A stretch of 13,122 bases of DNA from Butyricicoccus sp. (GTDB lineage: Bacteria; Bacillota; Clostridia; Oscillospirales; Butyricicoccaceae), in assembly GCA_031293105.1 (NCBI GenBank), contig JAUMSA010000162.1, positions 1-13,122 on the forward strand, written 5' to 3'. The position numbers and the translations under genes were made by a program. Positions 6,300 to 13,120 of the stretch are shown here, one piece after another; the first letter of the stretch is position 1, and each line of letters begins with the position of its first letter. The notes under the pieces are model-generated. The model had not been told where the DNA came from, ran no database searches, and saw only the letters and a program-made list of their open reading frames with translations.

Positions 6300-8384
6300 T
6301 CATTTGGCAAAAGCGCGATACAAAAAGGTAACGATCTGGCCACGGGTACAGGTCAGGTCGGGCGAGAAGGTGGAAGCACTGGTGCCGTATGTCACACCAT
6401 TTGCCACCGCCCAGTTGACGGCGTTCGAGGAAATGTCGGTAAAACTGGCCGGGGCAGCGCTGGGGCTGCCAGCGTGTTTCCACATGAATTCCACAGCCAT
6501 CGCACGGGTGCAGGGGGCGTTCGGGGAAAAGATACGGCCGCTTACCATGTCGTTTTCTGCTGCCCAAGCAGCGGCTTTGGCGAAATACGCATCCGCGCTG
6601 ACATCGGAAAATGCGTTGCCGGTTTGCGGCTCCGGTGAACCAGCGGCACGCCAGAGGAATGTGATGATCTGTGCACGGGTGCAGGGCAGATCGGGGGAGA
6701 AGGTGGTTTCGGTTGTGCCTTGGGTGATGCCCTGGTCGGTTGCCCACCGCACGGCATCGTAGTAAAAGGCACCGGGGGATACGTCCCCAAACCAATGGCG
6801 TCCTTCTTGGAAGGTCGCTTGTATTGTGTGCGGCTGCTGCACATCCGACAGGGTATAGCAGCTGTTGACCAGTTGATCGGTCACATCCGTACCATTTACA
6901 ACGACGGAGGCGATTTCGTACCCATCCTGCGGGGCAATAACGAAGGTCCGGCTGCTGCCGGTTGGCAATCGGACAATCCCGGATGGCTGGATAGAGCCAC
7001 CCTGCCCGGCAGATACCGAAACCGCCTGCCTTTCCCCGAACAGGTCTGCCAAGATATCCTCTGCCGACAAGGCGGCATAACCATCCGGATCGCTCAATGT
7101 GCGGCCAATCGTCCAGCTGAATTTGCCGGCAACACTGCCGCTGTAAGCGGTATAACTGGCATAGCTTTTAAAAACCGAATGGTATTTTGCATACCACTGC
7201 GGATAATACTTGCTCATGTATGTTTTGGCAAGCTGGGCCGCCTGGCAGTCCGCGCTGGCCCCGATGCCGTTGATCTGCACACCACCGCCGCTTTTTCCGT
7301 TGACACTTTCGGACGGTGTGGAGTGCAAAATGACCACGCTGCCATCGTCACAGGTACCCAGACACATCCACACATGTCCGTTTATGCTGATGATATCGCC
7401 GGGCCGGAAAGCGGTTTGCCGAATGGCTTGCGTTTTGGTGCCCCATCCATACGAAGCAAAGGTCTGTGCCATGCGGGTGGAGCTGGTGACATAGCCTAGC
7501 TGGCCGCTTTGTGTGTTCATCACATTATAGATAACCCAGCCGATATATCCGGAACAATCGGCCCCGGCATAGTAGTACTGGTTCCATCCCCCATGCGGAT
7601 AATAGCTTTGGCTGGGATTGGCAGAATTTTTATAAGTATAGTCGGCAGACTGGCTCTGGAAAAAGTCAACCCAGGTCTGCGGCAGTCCAATGGTCGTGGC
7701 CTGTGCGGATGCGCCCGTATCCTGCCAGTTCCAAGCGCCGCCATAAACGTATAAAGTTGTCCCAACTGGCTCCAGGGCAGTGGCAAGGAGATTTTTTAGT
7801 GTTTTGACCCCCGGCGTACCGCTGACCGGGGCCGCATAGGGACGAGCTACCGGGGTGAGGTATATGCGGTATTGGTTATTTTCCGCATAGATGCGCACAC
7901 GGTTCCCGGCCTGCAAGTCGGCGGCAGATGCCGGACGAACCGATGCACCACCCGCAGCTTGGACAATTTGATAAACCGCTGCATTGGGAAGCGCAATCGC
8001 TTGACCTGCGACCGTTATGGTATCGTCAGTCCTTTCGGTGATGGCACCCTCGGCCAAATAGGCCGCCGGCTGGACGGCAAGCAAAAGGTTCCCCTGCGTC
8101 GAGATCTGATACACAGCCCCTTCTTGAAGCTGATTTTGTATCGTATATTGGCCGTTATCCTCCGGAATGGTAAATGACATCACCTGTCCCTGGATGAAAA
8201 AGCGATGGCGGAAGGTATTTTTGTCCTGTGCGGATAATGTACCGTACTTCTCAACACCGAGATAGACCGCTTGCTGCTGGTTTGGAGAATTGGCAGGTTC
8301 TGCGGCCCAGGCGGGTGCAGAACTGCAGACGAGAAGGCTTATGGTAAGAAGGCTTGTTAGAAAAAACTTTTTCAGGCGTTCCAT
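6300..8384 (-). CDS. Secreted NlpC/P60-type cell-wall hydrolase with three C-terminal SLH domains
   Basis: 694 aa. A signal peptide (KK then a hydrophobic run, cleavage near AWA-A at 27-28) exports it. Residues about 30-200 are an uncharacterised beta-rich region with SH3-like flavour. An NlpC/P60-like catalytic domain follows at about 200-410: C277 in ADCSGYIGW, H337 in NGHVWM, and H354 in ILHSTP as probable third residue. About 453-527 resembles the InlB B-repeat/bacterial repeat type (AGQGGSIQPSG, then APQDGYEI and VVVNG). Three SLH repeats (about 530-585, 590-645, 646-694), each with a FSP-x-x-x-CTR motif, would hold it on secondary wall polymer. The start is ATG 8384, with AGGAGG 8 bases upstream. 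Likely role: cutting peptidoglycan stem peptides while anchored to the wall. Substrate specificity cannot be read from sequence. Confidence 0.88.
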   Translation of the reverse strand: MERLKKFFLTSLLTISLLVCSSAPAWAAEPANSPNQQQAVYLGVEKYGTLSAQDKNTFRHRFFIQGQVMSFTIPEDNGQYTIQNQLQEGAVYQISTQGNLLLAVQPAAYLAEGAITERTDDTITVAGQAIALPNAAVYQIVQAAGGASVRPASAADLQAGNRVRIYAENNQYRIYLTPVARPYAAPVSGTPGVKTLKNLLATALEPVGTTLYVYGGAWNWQDTGASAQATTIGLPQTWVDFFQSQSADYTYKNSANPSQSYYPHGGWNQYYYAGADCSGYIGWVIYNVMNTQSGQLGYVTSSTRMAQTFASYGWGTKTQAIRQTAFRPGDIISINGHVWMCLGTCDDGSVVILHSTPSESVNGKSGGGVQINGIGASADCQAAQLAKTYMSKYYPQWYAKYHSVFKSYASYTAYSGSVAGKFSWTIGRTLSDPDGYAALSAEDILADLFGERQAVSVSAGQGGSIQPSGIVRLPTGSSRTFVIAPQDGYEIASVVVNGTDVTDQLVNSCYTLSDVQQPHTIQATFQEGRHWFGDVSPGAFYYDAVRWATDQGITQGTTETTFSPDLPCTRAQIITFLWRAAGSPEPQTGNAFSDVSADAYFAKAAAWAAENDMVSGRIFSPNAPCTRAMAVEFMWKHAGSPSAAPASFTDISSNAVNWAVANGVTYGTSASTFSPDLTCTRGQIVTFLYRAFAK

Positions 8385-8435
8385 CCTAGAATCCTCCTGC
8401 TTATGGAGTGCGTCCTGGTTTTTTAGGTCACCTTG

Positions 8436-8450
8436 ATTATACCATGTCAA
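8436..8450 (-). promoter_or_regulatory. Promoter of the SLH-protein gene (extended -10)
   Basis: On the minus strand TGGTATAAT is a perfect TATAAT (8436-8441) with the extended TG-n motif, about 50 bases upstream of the start codon. A TTGACA (8445-8450) sits directly upstream, far too close to be the -35 for this -10. The -35 at the right distance (GTGCAA) is poor, so the extended -10 probably carries the activity. Confidence 0.55.
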
Positions 8451-8506
8451 AGGGGAAATTGCACAGAATATCGCAGATAGGAATCTGGTTTACAAACAAA
8501 AAACGC

Positions 8507-8564
8507 ATATAAAAACTCCCTTTGCCATCCTCGGCGGAGATTGCACGAAGGAAGGCAAAGGGAG
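8507..8564 (-). terminator. Terminator of the DsrE-like gene
   Basis: An 11-bp perfect stem (CTCCCTTTGCC at 8516-8526 with GGCAAAGGGAG at 8554-8564) is followed on the minus strand by TTTTTATAT. It begins 22 bases after the stop codon of the DsrE-like gene, and isolates it from the SLH-protein promoter. Confidence 0.8.
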
Positions 8565-8585
8565 ATCATCAAGCGCGGATAAAAC

Positions 8586-8957
8586 TTAGGTAATTTGCAG
8601 CGAGCCCTTGGCGCCCATCAGCAGACGGACAACATCCGGGGCGTTGATTAAAACATAGCGGGGATCCATCTGTTCGGCGCGGAAGCCATTGTGCTCCATG
8701 CAGGCATTGCAAATGCAAACCTGACCGCCCATACGCAGAAATTCCTCAAGCTGGCCGCCGACTTCCGGGAACGGAGCACCGATATCCACCCCGTTGGCAG
8801 CACCGGGCTGACCCAAAGCAACCGCTTGCACCATCAGGATAATGGTCGCACTGTGCCCTTGTTTTAAGGCGTTCACCGCCATCACAACCGCGACAGTCAG
8901 ATTGTTCGGGTTTTCTTTCCCCTCAAAAAGGGTTACAACAAAATCGGTCTGTTTCAT
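8586..8957 (-). CDS. DsrE/DsrF-like sulfur-relay family protein
   Basis: 123 aa, cytoplasmic, small alpha/beta fold of the DsrE/DsrF/TusD type. These proteins often carry a reactive cysteine and handle persulfide sulfur, but many members are uncharacterised. Visible features: a beta strand start (DFVVTLFEG), a long helix with AVNALKQGH, the Gly-rich loop GQPGAANGVDIG, then LEEFLRMGGQVCICNACMEHNG. The cysteines C81, C83 and C86 in CICNAC are candidates for sulfur transfer or metal binding. The start is ATG 8957 with AAGGAG ten bases upstream. No clear sigma-A promoter lies just upstream. A possible Cys-rich ORF ends 23 bases before this gene in the same orientation. Function in sulfur relay is from the family only. 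Confidence 0.8.
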   Translation of the reverse strand: MKQTDFVVTLFEGKENPNNLTVAVVMAVNALKQGHSATIILMVQAVALGQPGAANGVDIGAPFPEVGGQLEEFLRMGGQVCICNACMEHNGFRAEQMDPRYVLINAPDVVRLLMGAKGSLQIT

Positions 8958-8980
8958 ATGATTTGCACTCCTTTTCCGAA

Positions 8981-9190
8981 TTAAGTACCTTGGATGTACT
9001 TATAATAGTCGGATTGGTGCAAATATTCCGTGACAAAATCACAGGCCGTGCAAGCAGAGGAATCTCGTCGAAAGCAAGACACCCCCAGCTTGATACGCTC
9101 ATGAAATGGAGCACATGCTTGACAGACGGTCTGCCGGATGGGTACAATCAAATCACAAATCAGCCGGCGCGTATCGCACGACCGGCAAAA
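8981..9190 (-). CDS. Possible small Cys-rich protein or gene remnant upstream of the DsrE-like gene (start not resolved)
   Basis: A minus-strand reading frame stops at 8981 (TAA), 23 bases before the DsrE-like start. Its last 69 residues (from the Phe at 9188-9190) look protein-like, with eight cysteines: CRSC, LIC, CQAC, SCF and CTAC, i.e. three CxxC pairs plus two single Cys, and the ending DYYKYIQGT. Such a pattern suggests zinc or iron-sulfur binding. The plus strand here is not coding for a known protein, so this is not a simple antisense shadow. Against it: the frame stays open far into the esterase gene on the other strand, there is no ATG or GTG start with a ribosome site at a sensible place, and a good plus-strand promoter (9119-9148) lies inside it. 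It could be a truncated gene. I do not recognise the family. Confidence 0.35.
   Translation of the reverse strand, partial: FCRSCDTRRLICDLIVPIRQTVCQACAPFHERIKLGVSCFRRDSSACTACDFVTEYLHQSDYYKYIQGT
8983..9001. promoter_or_regulatory. Inverted repeat upstream of the DsrE-like gene
   Basis: AAGTAC (8983-8988) and GTACTT (8996-9001) form a perfect 6-bp inverted repeat with a 7-base gap, about 30 bases upstream of the DsrE-like start. It might be an operator or a leader hairpin. It overlaps the last codons of the possible Cys-rich ORF. Confidence 0.3.
9119..9148 (+). promoter_or_regulatory. Sigma-A-type promoter of the esterase gene
   Basis: TTGACA (9119-9124) and TACAAT (9143-9148) are separated by 18 bases, 54 bases upstream of the esterase start codon. 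The short leader contains a GCCGG/CCGGC hairpin (about 9163-9186) just before the ribosome binding site. Confidence 0.6.
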
Positions 9191-9202
9191 GGGGGAATCC
9201 AG

Positions 9203-9874
9203 ATGCGCACCTTCACCGCAGGTGGGAAAAGTATCGTCGTTTTTTCGCGTCCCGAGCCCGAAGCGCCGGTGATTTATCTGCATACCGTTGCCGGAGAAGG
9301 AGAGAAGGTTTTGCAAGCAGCACAGCATGCTGGATGCCCGCCTTTTCACTTGGTTGCGATTGGCGGCTTGGACTGGGATCACGACATGGCGCCTTGGGAC
9401 AGTCCGCCGATTTTGAAAAACGCTTCCCCTTGCACCGGCGGCGCCGATGCATACTTGACGCTTTTGACCAGCGAAATTTTGCCCCAGGCAGAGCAGGGGA
9501 TGGAGGCACCGCGGTGGCGCGGGATTGCCGGGTATTCCTTGGCCGGATTGTTCGCCGTGTATGCCCTGTACCAAACCGATGTATTTTCCCGGGCTGCCAG
9601 CATGTCCGGTTCCTTTTGGTTTCCGGGCTTCCAGGCGTATATCCATTCCCATGCCGTCAAGCGTCGGCCGGACTGCCTATATTTCTCCTTAGGGAACAAG
9701 GAGCATAAAACGCGCAATCCGGTGCTGCGAACCGTCCGGCAGAATACCGAGGAATTGTATGCCTTTTATCGGGACAAGGGCCTGGATACGGTCTTTCAGA
9801 TTGAGGAAGGCAACCACTATACCCATGCGGTGGAACGGACAGCGGCCGGTATAGCCTGGCTGCTGAATCGATAG
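9203..9874 (+). CDS. Alpha/beta-hydrolase, putative esterase (esterase D / siderophore-esterase-like)
   Basis: 223 aa without signal peptide, so cytoplasmic. The nucleophile elbow is G-Y-S112-L-A-G. The oxyanion/early strand segment IYLHT is at 24-28. The catalytic histidine is likely H205 in EEGNHYTH, and the segment LGNKEHKTRNP before it matches the G-x-x-E arrangement seen in the putative esterase (PF00756) family, which includes siderophore-hydrolysing enzymes. The ATG at 9203 is chosen because GGGGG (9191-9195) lies seven bases upstream and a promoter precedes it. The frame is open further upstream to 8963, but those 80 residues do not look like a domain and contain the promoter. No siderophore genes are nearby, so the substrate is unknown. 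Its stop codon lies 6 bases from the convergent MATE gene. Confidence 0.8.
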   Translation: MRTFTAGGKSIVVFSRPEPEAPVIYLHTVAGEGEKVLQAAQHAGCPPFHLVAIGGLDWDHDMAPWDSPPILKNASPCTGGADAYLTLLTSEILPQAEQGMEAPRWRGIAGYSLAGLFAVYALYQTDVFSRAASMSGSFWFPGFQAYIHSHAVKRRPDCLYFSLGNKEHKTRNPVLRTVRQNTEELYAFYRDKGLDTVFQIEEGNHYTHAVERTAAGIAWLLNR

Positions 9875-9880
9875 GGGATA

Positions 9881-11218
9881 TTAGTACTGGTACTTTCGCC
9901 GGTTGCCAAGGATAAACAGGCTGGTCATGATGGCGGCCAGGATTTCCGCTGCCACCACAGACATCCAGATTCCATCCAACCCCCAAATCAGCGGGAGTAA
10001 CAGGACAGCGGCACATTGAAAGACCAAGATGCGTAGAAACGAGATGAGCGCCGAGGTCATCCCGTCGTTGAGGGCGGTAAAAAAGGCGGAGCCGAAAATC
10101 CCGATGCCGGACAGCAAAAAAGAAAAGGAGAAAATGGAGAAGGCATGCACGGTCATTTCCAAAAGGGCGGCATCGTAACTGACAAAAATCAGGGCGAGCG
10201 GTCGGGATAGCGATTGGCCAATCCCAAACATGGCGAGAGAAAAGAGGGCGATCAGTAGCAGACTTTTCTGGCGCAGGCTTTTCAGTTCTTCATGATTCTG
10301 CGCGCCATAGTGGTAGCCGATCACCGGCGTCACACCCACCGAATAGCCCATGAAAATGGACTGGAAAATCATGCTGACATACATCAAAACACCGTAGGCC
10401 GCCACACCGTTTTCCCCCGCATATTGCATGAGCTTCCAATTGAAAAGCAGCCCCACAACCGACGTGGAAATATTGCTCATCAGTTCGGACGCGCCGTTGG
10501 TGCACGCTTTCCGCAGCGCATGCCAATCCAGCGTGCAGCGACCCAGCCGCAGCACACTGTCATTTTTGCGCAAGAAGTAGCAAACCGGAATCACCCCGCC
10601 GACCACTTGGCTGGCCGCCGTGGCGATGGCAGCGCCTGCCAGTCCCCAATGAAAGACCGCCACAAATAAAGCGTCCAAGACCATGTTGGTGCAGCCGGCG
10701 GCAATGGTAATCAGCAGTCCCAATTTGGGTTTGCCGGCTGTTGCAAAGAGACATTGAAATTCATATTGCAGCATAAAGAACGGCAGTGCCAACAGAATAA
10801 TTTTGCCGTAGAGCATGCTGTTTTCAAAGAGCGCGCCGTCCGCACCCATGAAGGTGACAATGGGACGCAGAAATGCGATGGACAGAACGGCTAGCACGAT
10901 GCCGCTCAGAAACGCGGCATACACAACCAGCGAAAAGAAGGCGTTGGCTTGCTCGTCCTGTCCTTCGCCCAGCGTCTTGGCGATCAGCGCACTGCCGCCG
11001 GTGCCAAACATGAAACCCACACAGCCCAGGATGATTAAAAACGGCATGATAAAGTTGATGGCGGCAAAGGGGGTTTTCCCTACAAAGTTGGATACAAAAA
11101 ATCCGTCGACCACGCTGTAAATGGAGGTGAAAACCAACATAATGATGGCCGGAAATGTGAAACGTAGCAACTGCGCATACGAAAAATGATCGGATAAAGA
11201 AATATTCTTCCGGTTCAT
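9881..11218 (-). CDS. MATE-family multidrug/cation efflux transporter
   Basis: 445 aa, the usual length, with about twelve hydrophobic segments in two related halves. MATE proteins export drugs or other organic cations using Na+ or H+ gradients. Recognisable features: the N-terminal FTFPAIIMLVFTSIYSVVDG, with VVDGFFVS as in the family, the GTGGSALIAKTLGEGQ segment after the second helix, and the second-half counterpart MGYSVGVTPVIGYHYGAQN. The start is ATG 11218 with AGAGGA 7 bases upstream. The MarR gene ends 12 bases upstream, so the two are one operon, and repression by the MarR protein is very likely. No terminator is visible after the stop. The specific substrate cannot be told. Confidence 0.92.
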   Translation of the reverse strand: MNRKNISLSDHFSYAQLLRFTFPAIIMLVFTSIYSVVDGFFVSNFVGKTPFAAINFIMPFLIILGCVGFMFGTGGSALIAKTLGEGQDEQANAFFSLVVYAAFLSGIVLAVLSIAFLRPIVTFMGADGALFENSMLYGKIILLALPFFMLQYEFQCLFATAGKPKLGLLITIAAGCTNMVLDALFVAVFHWGLAGAAIATAASQVVGGVIPVCYFLRKNDSVLRLGRCTLDWHALRKACTNGASELMSNISTSVVGLLFNWKLMQYAGENGVAAYGVLMYVSMIFQSIFMGYSVGVTPVIGYHYGAQNHEELKSLRQKSLLLIALFSLAMFGIGQSLSRPLALIFVSYDAALLEMTVHAFSIFSFSFLLSGIGIFGSAFFTALNDGMTSALISFLRILVFQCAAVLLLPLIWGLDGIWMSVVAAEILAAIMTSLFILGNRRKYQY

Positions 11219-11230
11219 AGGTTCGTCCTC

Positions 11231-11674
11231 TTACAGATCCAGCCCATCGGCCTTTTCTTTTAAAGCCAGCATAAATGCCTCGGTCAATGCAAAGTATTGC
11301 TCCACGTCTTCCCGCGGCCAGGAGGCAAAGATTGCATCTTCGGCTGCAAGGATACGGCCAGCCGTTTGTTCCGCGAGTGATTTTCCGGCTTCCGTCAAGC
11401 ACACCATTTTGTTTTTCCCGTCCGCCATCTCCAAATAGACCAGACCTTCGTGCTCCATTTTGCGAATGGCCGAGTTGATGGTCTGCTTGCTCAGACCGGA
11501 AAAATGGCAGATCTCTTTGAGCAGACGGCGTTCGCCCTGCTCCAAAATGGCATACAGAATGGACGATACACTGTCGGATAAGCCGAGCTTGCGGTTAAAT
11601 TCGTGATAAGCGGTACTGGTTTCGCCAAACAAATAGTTGTAACGTTTCAGTTCCTTGGAAACCCGATGGTTCAT
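11231..11674 (-). CDS. MarR-family transcriptional regulator of the MATE operon
   Basis: 147 aa from the ATG at 11674. Winged-helix DNA-binding fold: helix-turn-helix around residues 50-75 (LLKEICHFSGLSKQTINSAI), followed by the recognition-helix end MEHEGLV and a wing rich in charged residues (ADGKNK, about 83-88). The terminal helices form the dimer interface in this family. The preferred start has GAGGTG four bases upstream. A GTG at 11686 in the same frame would overlap that ribosome site and is less likely. It is the first gene of a two-gene operon with the MATE transporter. Two palindromes in its promoter are the evident binding sites, giving autorepression that would be relieved by a ligand, probably a substrate of the pump (inference). 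Confidence 0.9.
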   Translation of the reverse strand: MNHRVSKELKRYNYLFGETSTAYHEFNRKLGLSDSVSSILYAILEQGERRLLKEICHFSGLSKQTINSAIRKMEHEGLVYLEMADGKNKMVCLTEAGKSLAEQTAGRILAAEDAIFASWPREDVEQYFALTEAFMLALKEKADGLDL

Positions 11675-11689
11675 GATGCACCTCACAAA

Positions 11690-11705
11690 GGTATGATTTC
11701 GTACT
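11690..11705. promoter_or_regulatory. MarR operator 2, over the transcription start
   Basis: The 16 bases GGTATGATTTCGTACT match the perfect palindrome at 11713-11728 (read on the minus strand) at 14 of 16 positions. The site lies directly downstream of the -10, where transcription should begin. The centre-to-centre distance to operator 1 is 23 bases, about two helical turns. Confidence 0.7.
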
Positions 11706-11707
11706 TT

Positions 11708-11736
11708 ATTTTAGTATGAAATCATACTATTGTCAA
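11708..11736 (-). promoter_or_regulatory. Sigma-A promoter of the marR-MATE operon
   Basis: On the minus strand TTGACA (11731-11736) and TAAAAT (11708-11713) are separated by exactly 17 bases. The spacer is filled by the perfect palindrome (operator 1), so bound MarR would block polymerase. Confidence 0.8.
11713..11728. promoter_or_regulatory. MarR operator 1, perfect palindrome in the promoter spacer
   Basis: AGTATGA and TCATACT form a perfect 7-bp inverted repeat around a 2-base centre. It lies between the -35 and -10 of the marR promoter, a typical MarR-type site in both size and position. Confidence 0.8.
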
Positions 11737-11780
11737 GAGGAGAAGCAGGGAGCGGGGAAGTCCCTGTAACCGGGTATCCT

Positions 11781-11809
11781 TTGCATATCGGTTTGGAATG
11801 TGATACAAT
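11781..11809 (+). promoter_or_regulatory. Promoter of the LacI-family gene
   Basis: TTGCAT (11781-11786) and TACAAT (11804-11809) lie 17 bases apart, 77 bases upstream of the start codon. A short inverted repeat CCGAA/TTCGG (11825-11841) lies in the leader and might be an operator, but it is weak. Confidence 0.6.
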
Positions 11810-11885
11810 AATACTAAATCTTGCCCGAAAGCCCGATTCGGTGCAAAAAATGTAAAAAAGATCACCCGTAGGAGGGTAAACGGAT

Positions 11886-12866
11886 ATGACAAGTGCAGAA
11901 ATTGCACGGCGCGCAGGCGTTTCCAAAACCGCCGTATCGCGCTATTTGAATAACGGATATGTGAGTTCGGAAAAGCGCGAAGCGATTCGCCGCGTCATCG
12001 AGGAGACCGGATATGTCCCATCCCAGCAGGCGCAGACCTTGCGCACCGGGAAAAGCCGGATGATTGGTGTGATTGTGCCCCGCATTGACTCGGAATCGAT
12101 CAGCCGGGTCGTGGCGGGCGTCTCCCGTGTGCTGGAGGAAAACGGGTATCATTTGCTGCTGGCCAATACGGACAACAATCCGGACAAGGAAATGGAGTAT
12201 TTGGAGGTCTTCCGCAGCGGCAATGTGGACGGTGTGATTTTGGTAGCCACCATCTTATCATCGGCATACCGGCAGGCGCTGCGCGCGCTGGGGGTTCCGG
12301 CGGTGCTCATTGGCCAGCGGATGGATGGGATGACCTGCGTGTATCACGACGATCATGGTGCGGCCAAGGCTATGGTCGGCCTGCTGCTGCAAAGCGGCCG
12401 GCAGCGTATTGGCTATGTCGGCGTGACCCCGCGGGACAAGGCGGCTGGTGCGGCGCGCCGTGCCGGATACCAGGATGCGATGCAGGAAGCAGGGCAGGAG
12501 GTTAATCCCGACTGGATGGAGCAGAGCGACTTTTCGATTGACGGGGGCTATGCGGCCGCTGGCCGGCTGCTCGCACGCGCGAGTGATTTACAGGGGATTT
12601 TTTGTGCAACCGATTCCATTGCTGTGGGGGTCAAAAAGCGGCTGGAAGAAATGGGACGGCAAATCCCGCAGGACGTTGCCCTTGCAGGCATTGGCCATTC
12701 TCGTTTGAGCGAATTGGTGCGGCCCAGATTGGCGACCGCACATTATTACTATCAGACCAGCGGCGAGGAAGCGGCGCGTGACCTGTTGGAGATTCTGGAG
12801 CAGGGTGTGGACCGCAAAAAGCAGCTTATGCTGGGGTTTGAAATCTATCCTGGCGAGTCCGTATAA
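11886..12866 (+). CDS. LacI-family sugar repressor, ScrR/SacR-like
   Basis: 326 aa. The N-terminal helix-turn-helix (residues 3-22, SAEIARRAGVSKTAVSRYLN) is followed by the hinge helix (PSQQAQTLRTG, 45-55) and a two-lobed periplasmic-binding-protein-like effector domain from about 60 to the end. The effector domain resembles sucrose/trehalose-type repressors: MIGVIVPRIDSESI, NTDNNPDKEMEYL, VDGVILVAT and the CVYHDDHGAAKAM segment that in this group faces the sugar pocket. The start is ATG 11886 with GGAGG at 11871-11875 (10-base spacing, slightly long). The gene is divergent from marR and is followed by its own terminator, so it is monocistronic. Its targets are likely sugar uptake genes outside the window. 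The subfamily call is by eye and moderate; the family call is firm. Confidence 0.9.
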   Translation: MTSAEIARRAGVSKTAVSRYLNNGYVSSEKREAIRRVIEETGYVPSQQAQTLRTGKSRMIGVIVPRIDSESISRVVAGVSRVLEENGYHLLLANTDNNPDKEMEYLEVFRSGNVDGVILVATILSSAYRQALRALGVPAVLIGQRMDGMTCVYHDDHGAAKAMVGLLLQSGRQRIGYVGVTPRDKAAGAARRAGYQDAMQEAGQEVNPDWMEQSDFSIDGGYAAAGRLLARASDLQGIFCATDSIAVGVKKRLEEMGRQIPQDVALAGIGHSRLSELVRPRLATAHYYYQTSGEEAARDLLEILEQGVDRKKQLMLGFEIYPGESV

Positions 12867-12871
12867 AAAAG

Positions 12872-12907
12872 AAAGCCCGTTCGTATGACGATACGAGCGG
12901 GCTTTTT
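12872..12907 (+). terminator. Rho-independent terminator of the LacI-family gene
   Basis: A 15-bp stem with one T-G wobble (12872-12886 with 12891-12905), GACG loop and T-run at 12903-12907, starting 5 bases after the stop codon. It is among the strongest terminators in the window. Confidence 0.9.
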
Positions 12908-13017
12908 GTATGTCTGGGCCGGTTGGTGCAAGCTCCGTCACAGCGATGCTGCATATGGTATCATTTCCATGGGAACAAAGAAATCTGGAATAGAAAAATC
13001 GATGTACATTTTGGATA

Positions 13018-13040
13018 TTATTCTTGAGGATAAAGAATAA
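13018..13040. repeat. 8-bp inverted repeat in the final intergenic region
   Basis: TTATTCTT (13018-13025) and AAGAATAA (13033-13040) form a perfect inverted repeat with a 7-base gap, about 50 bases upstream of a predicted promoter. It could be a regulator site. Apart from this and the promoter, I see nothing in 12908-13122. Confidence 0.35.
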
Positions 13041-13091
13041 ATTGGGGAAAATGCTCAAAAATATATTGGAAATCTTAGATAGGATTGCGGA

Positions 13092-13120
13092 TTTACAAGG
13101 TCGGGGCAACGCAGTATAAT
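13092..13120 (+). promoter_or_regulatory. Sigma-A-type promoter for a gene beyond the window
   Basis: TTTACA (13092-13097) and a perfect TATAAT (13115-13120) with a 17-base spacer. The transcript would start at about the end of the window, so the gene it drives is not visible. Confidence 0.6.

Noticed and set aside
8963..9202. 80-residue N-terminal extension of the esterase
   Set aside because: It contains the likely promoter (9119-9148) and does not resemble part of the hydrolase fold. The ATG at 9203 has a good ribosome site.
8981..9652. The full 223-aa minus-strand frame opposite the esterase
   Set aside because: Most of it is the antisense of the esterase coding sequence. Only the part in 8981-9190 is outside that gene and is reported separately.
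12588..13109. Minus-strand ORF of 173 aa at the right end
   Set aside because: It runs through the LacI-family terminator and antisense to its coding region, and has no recognisable domain.
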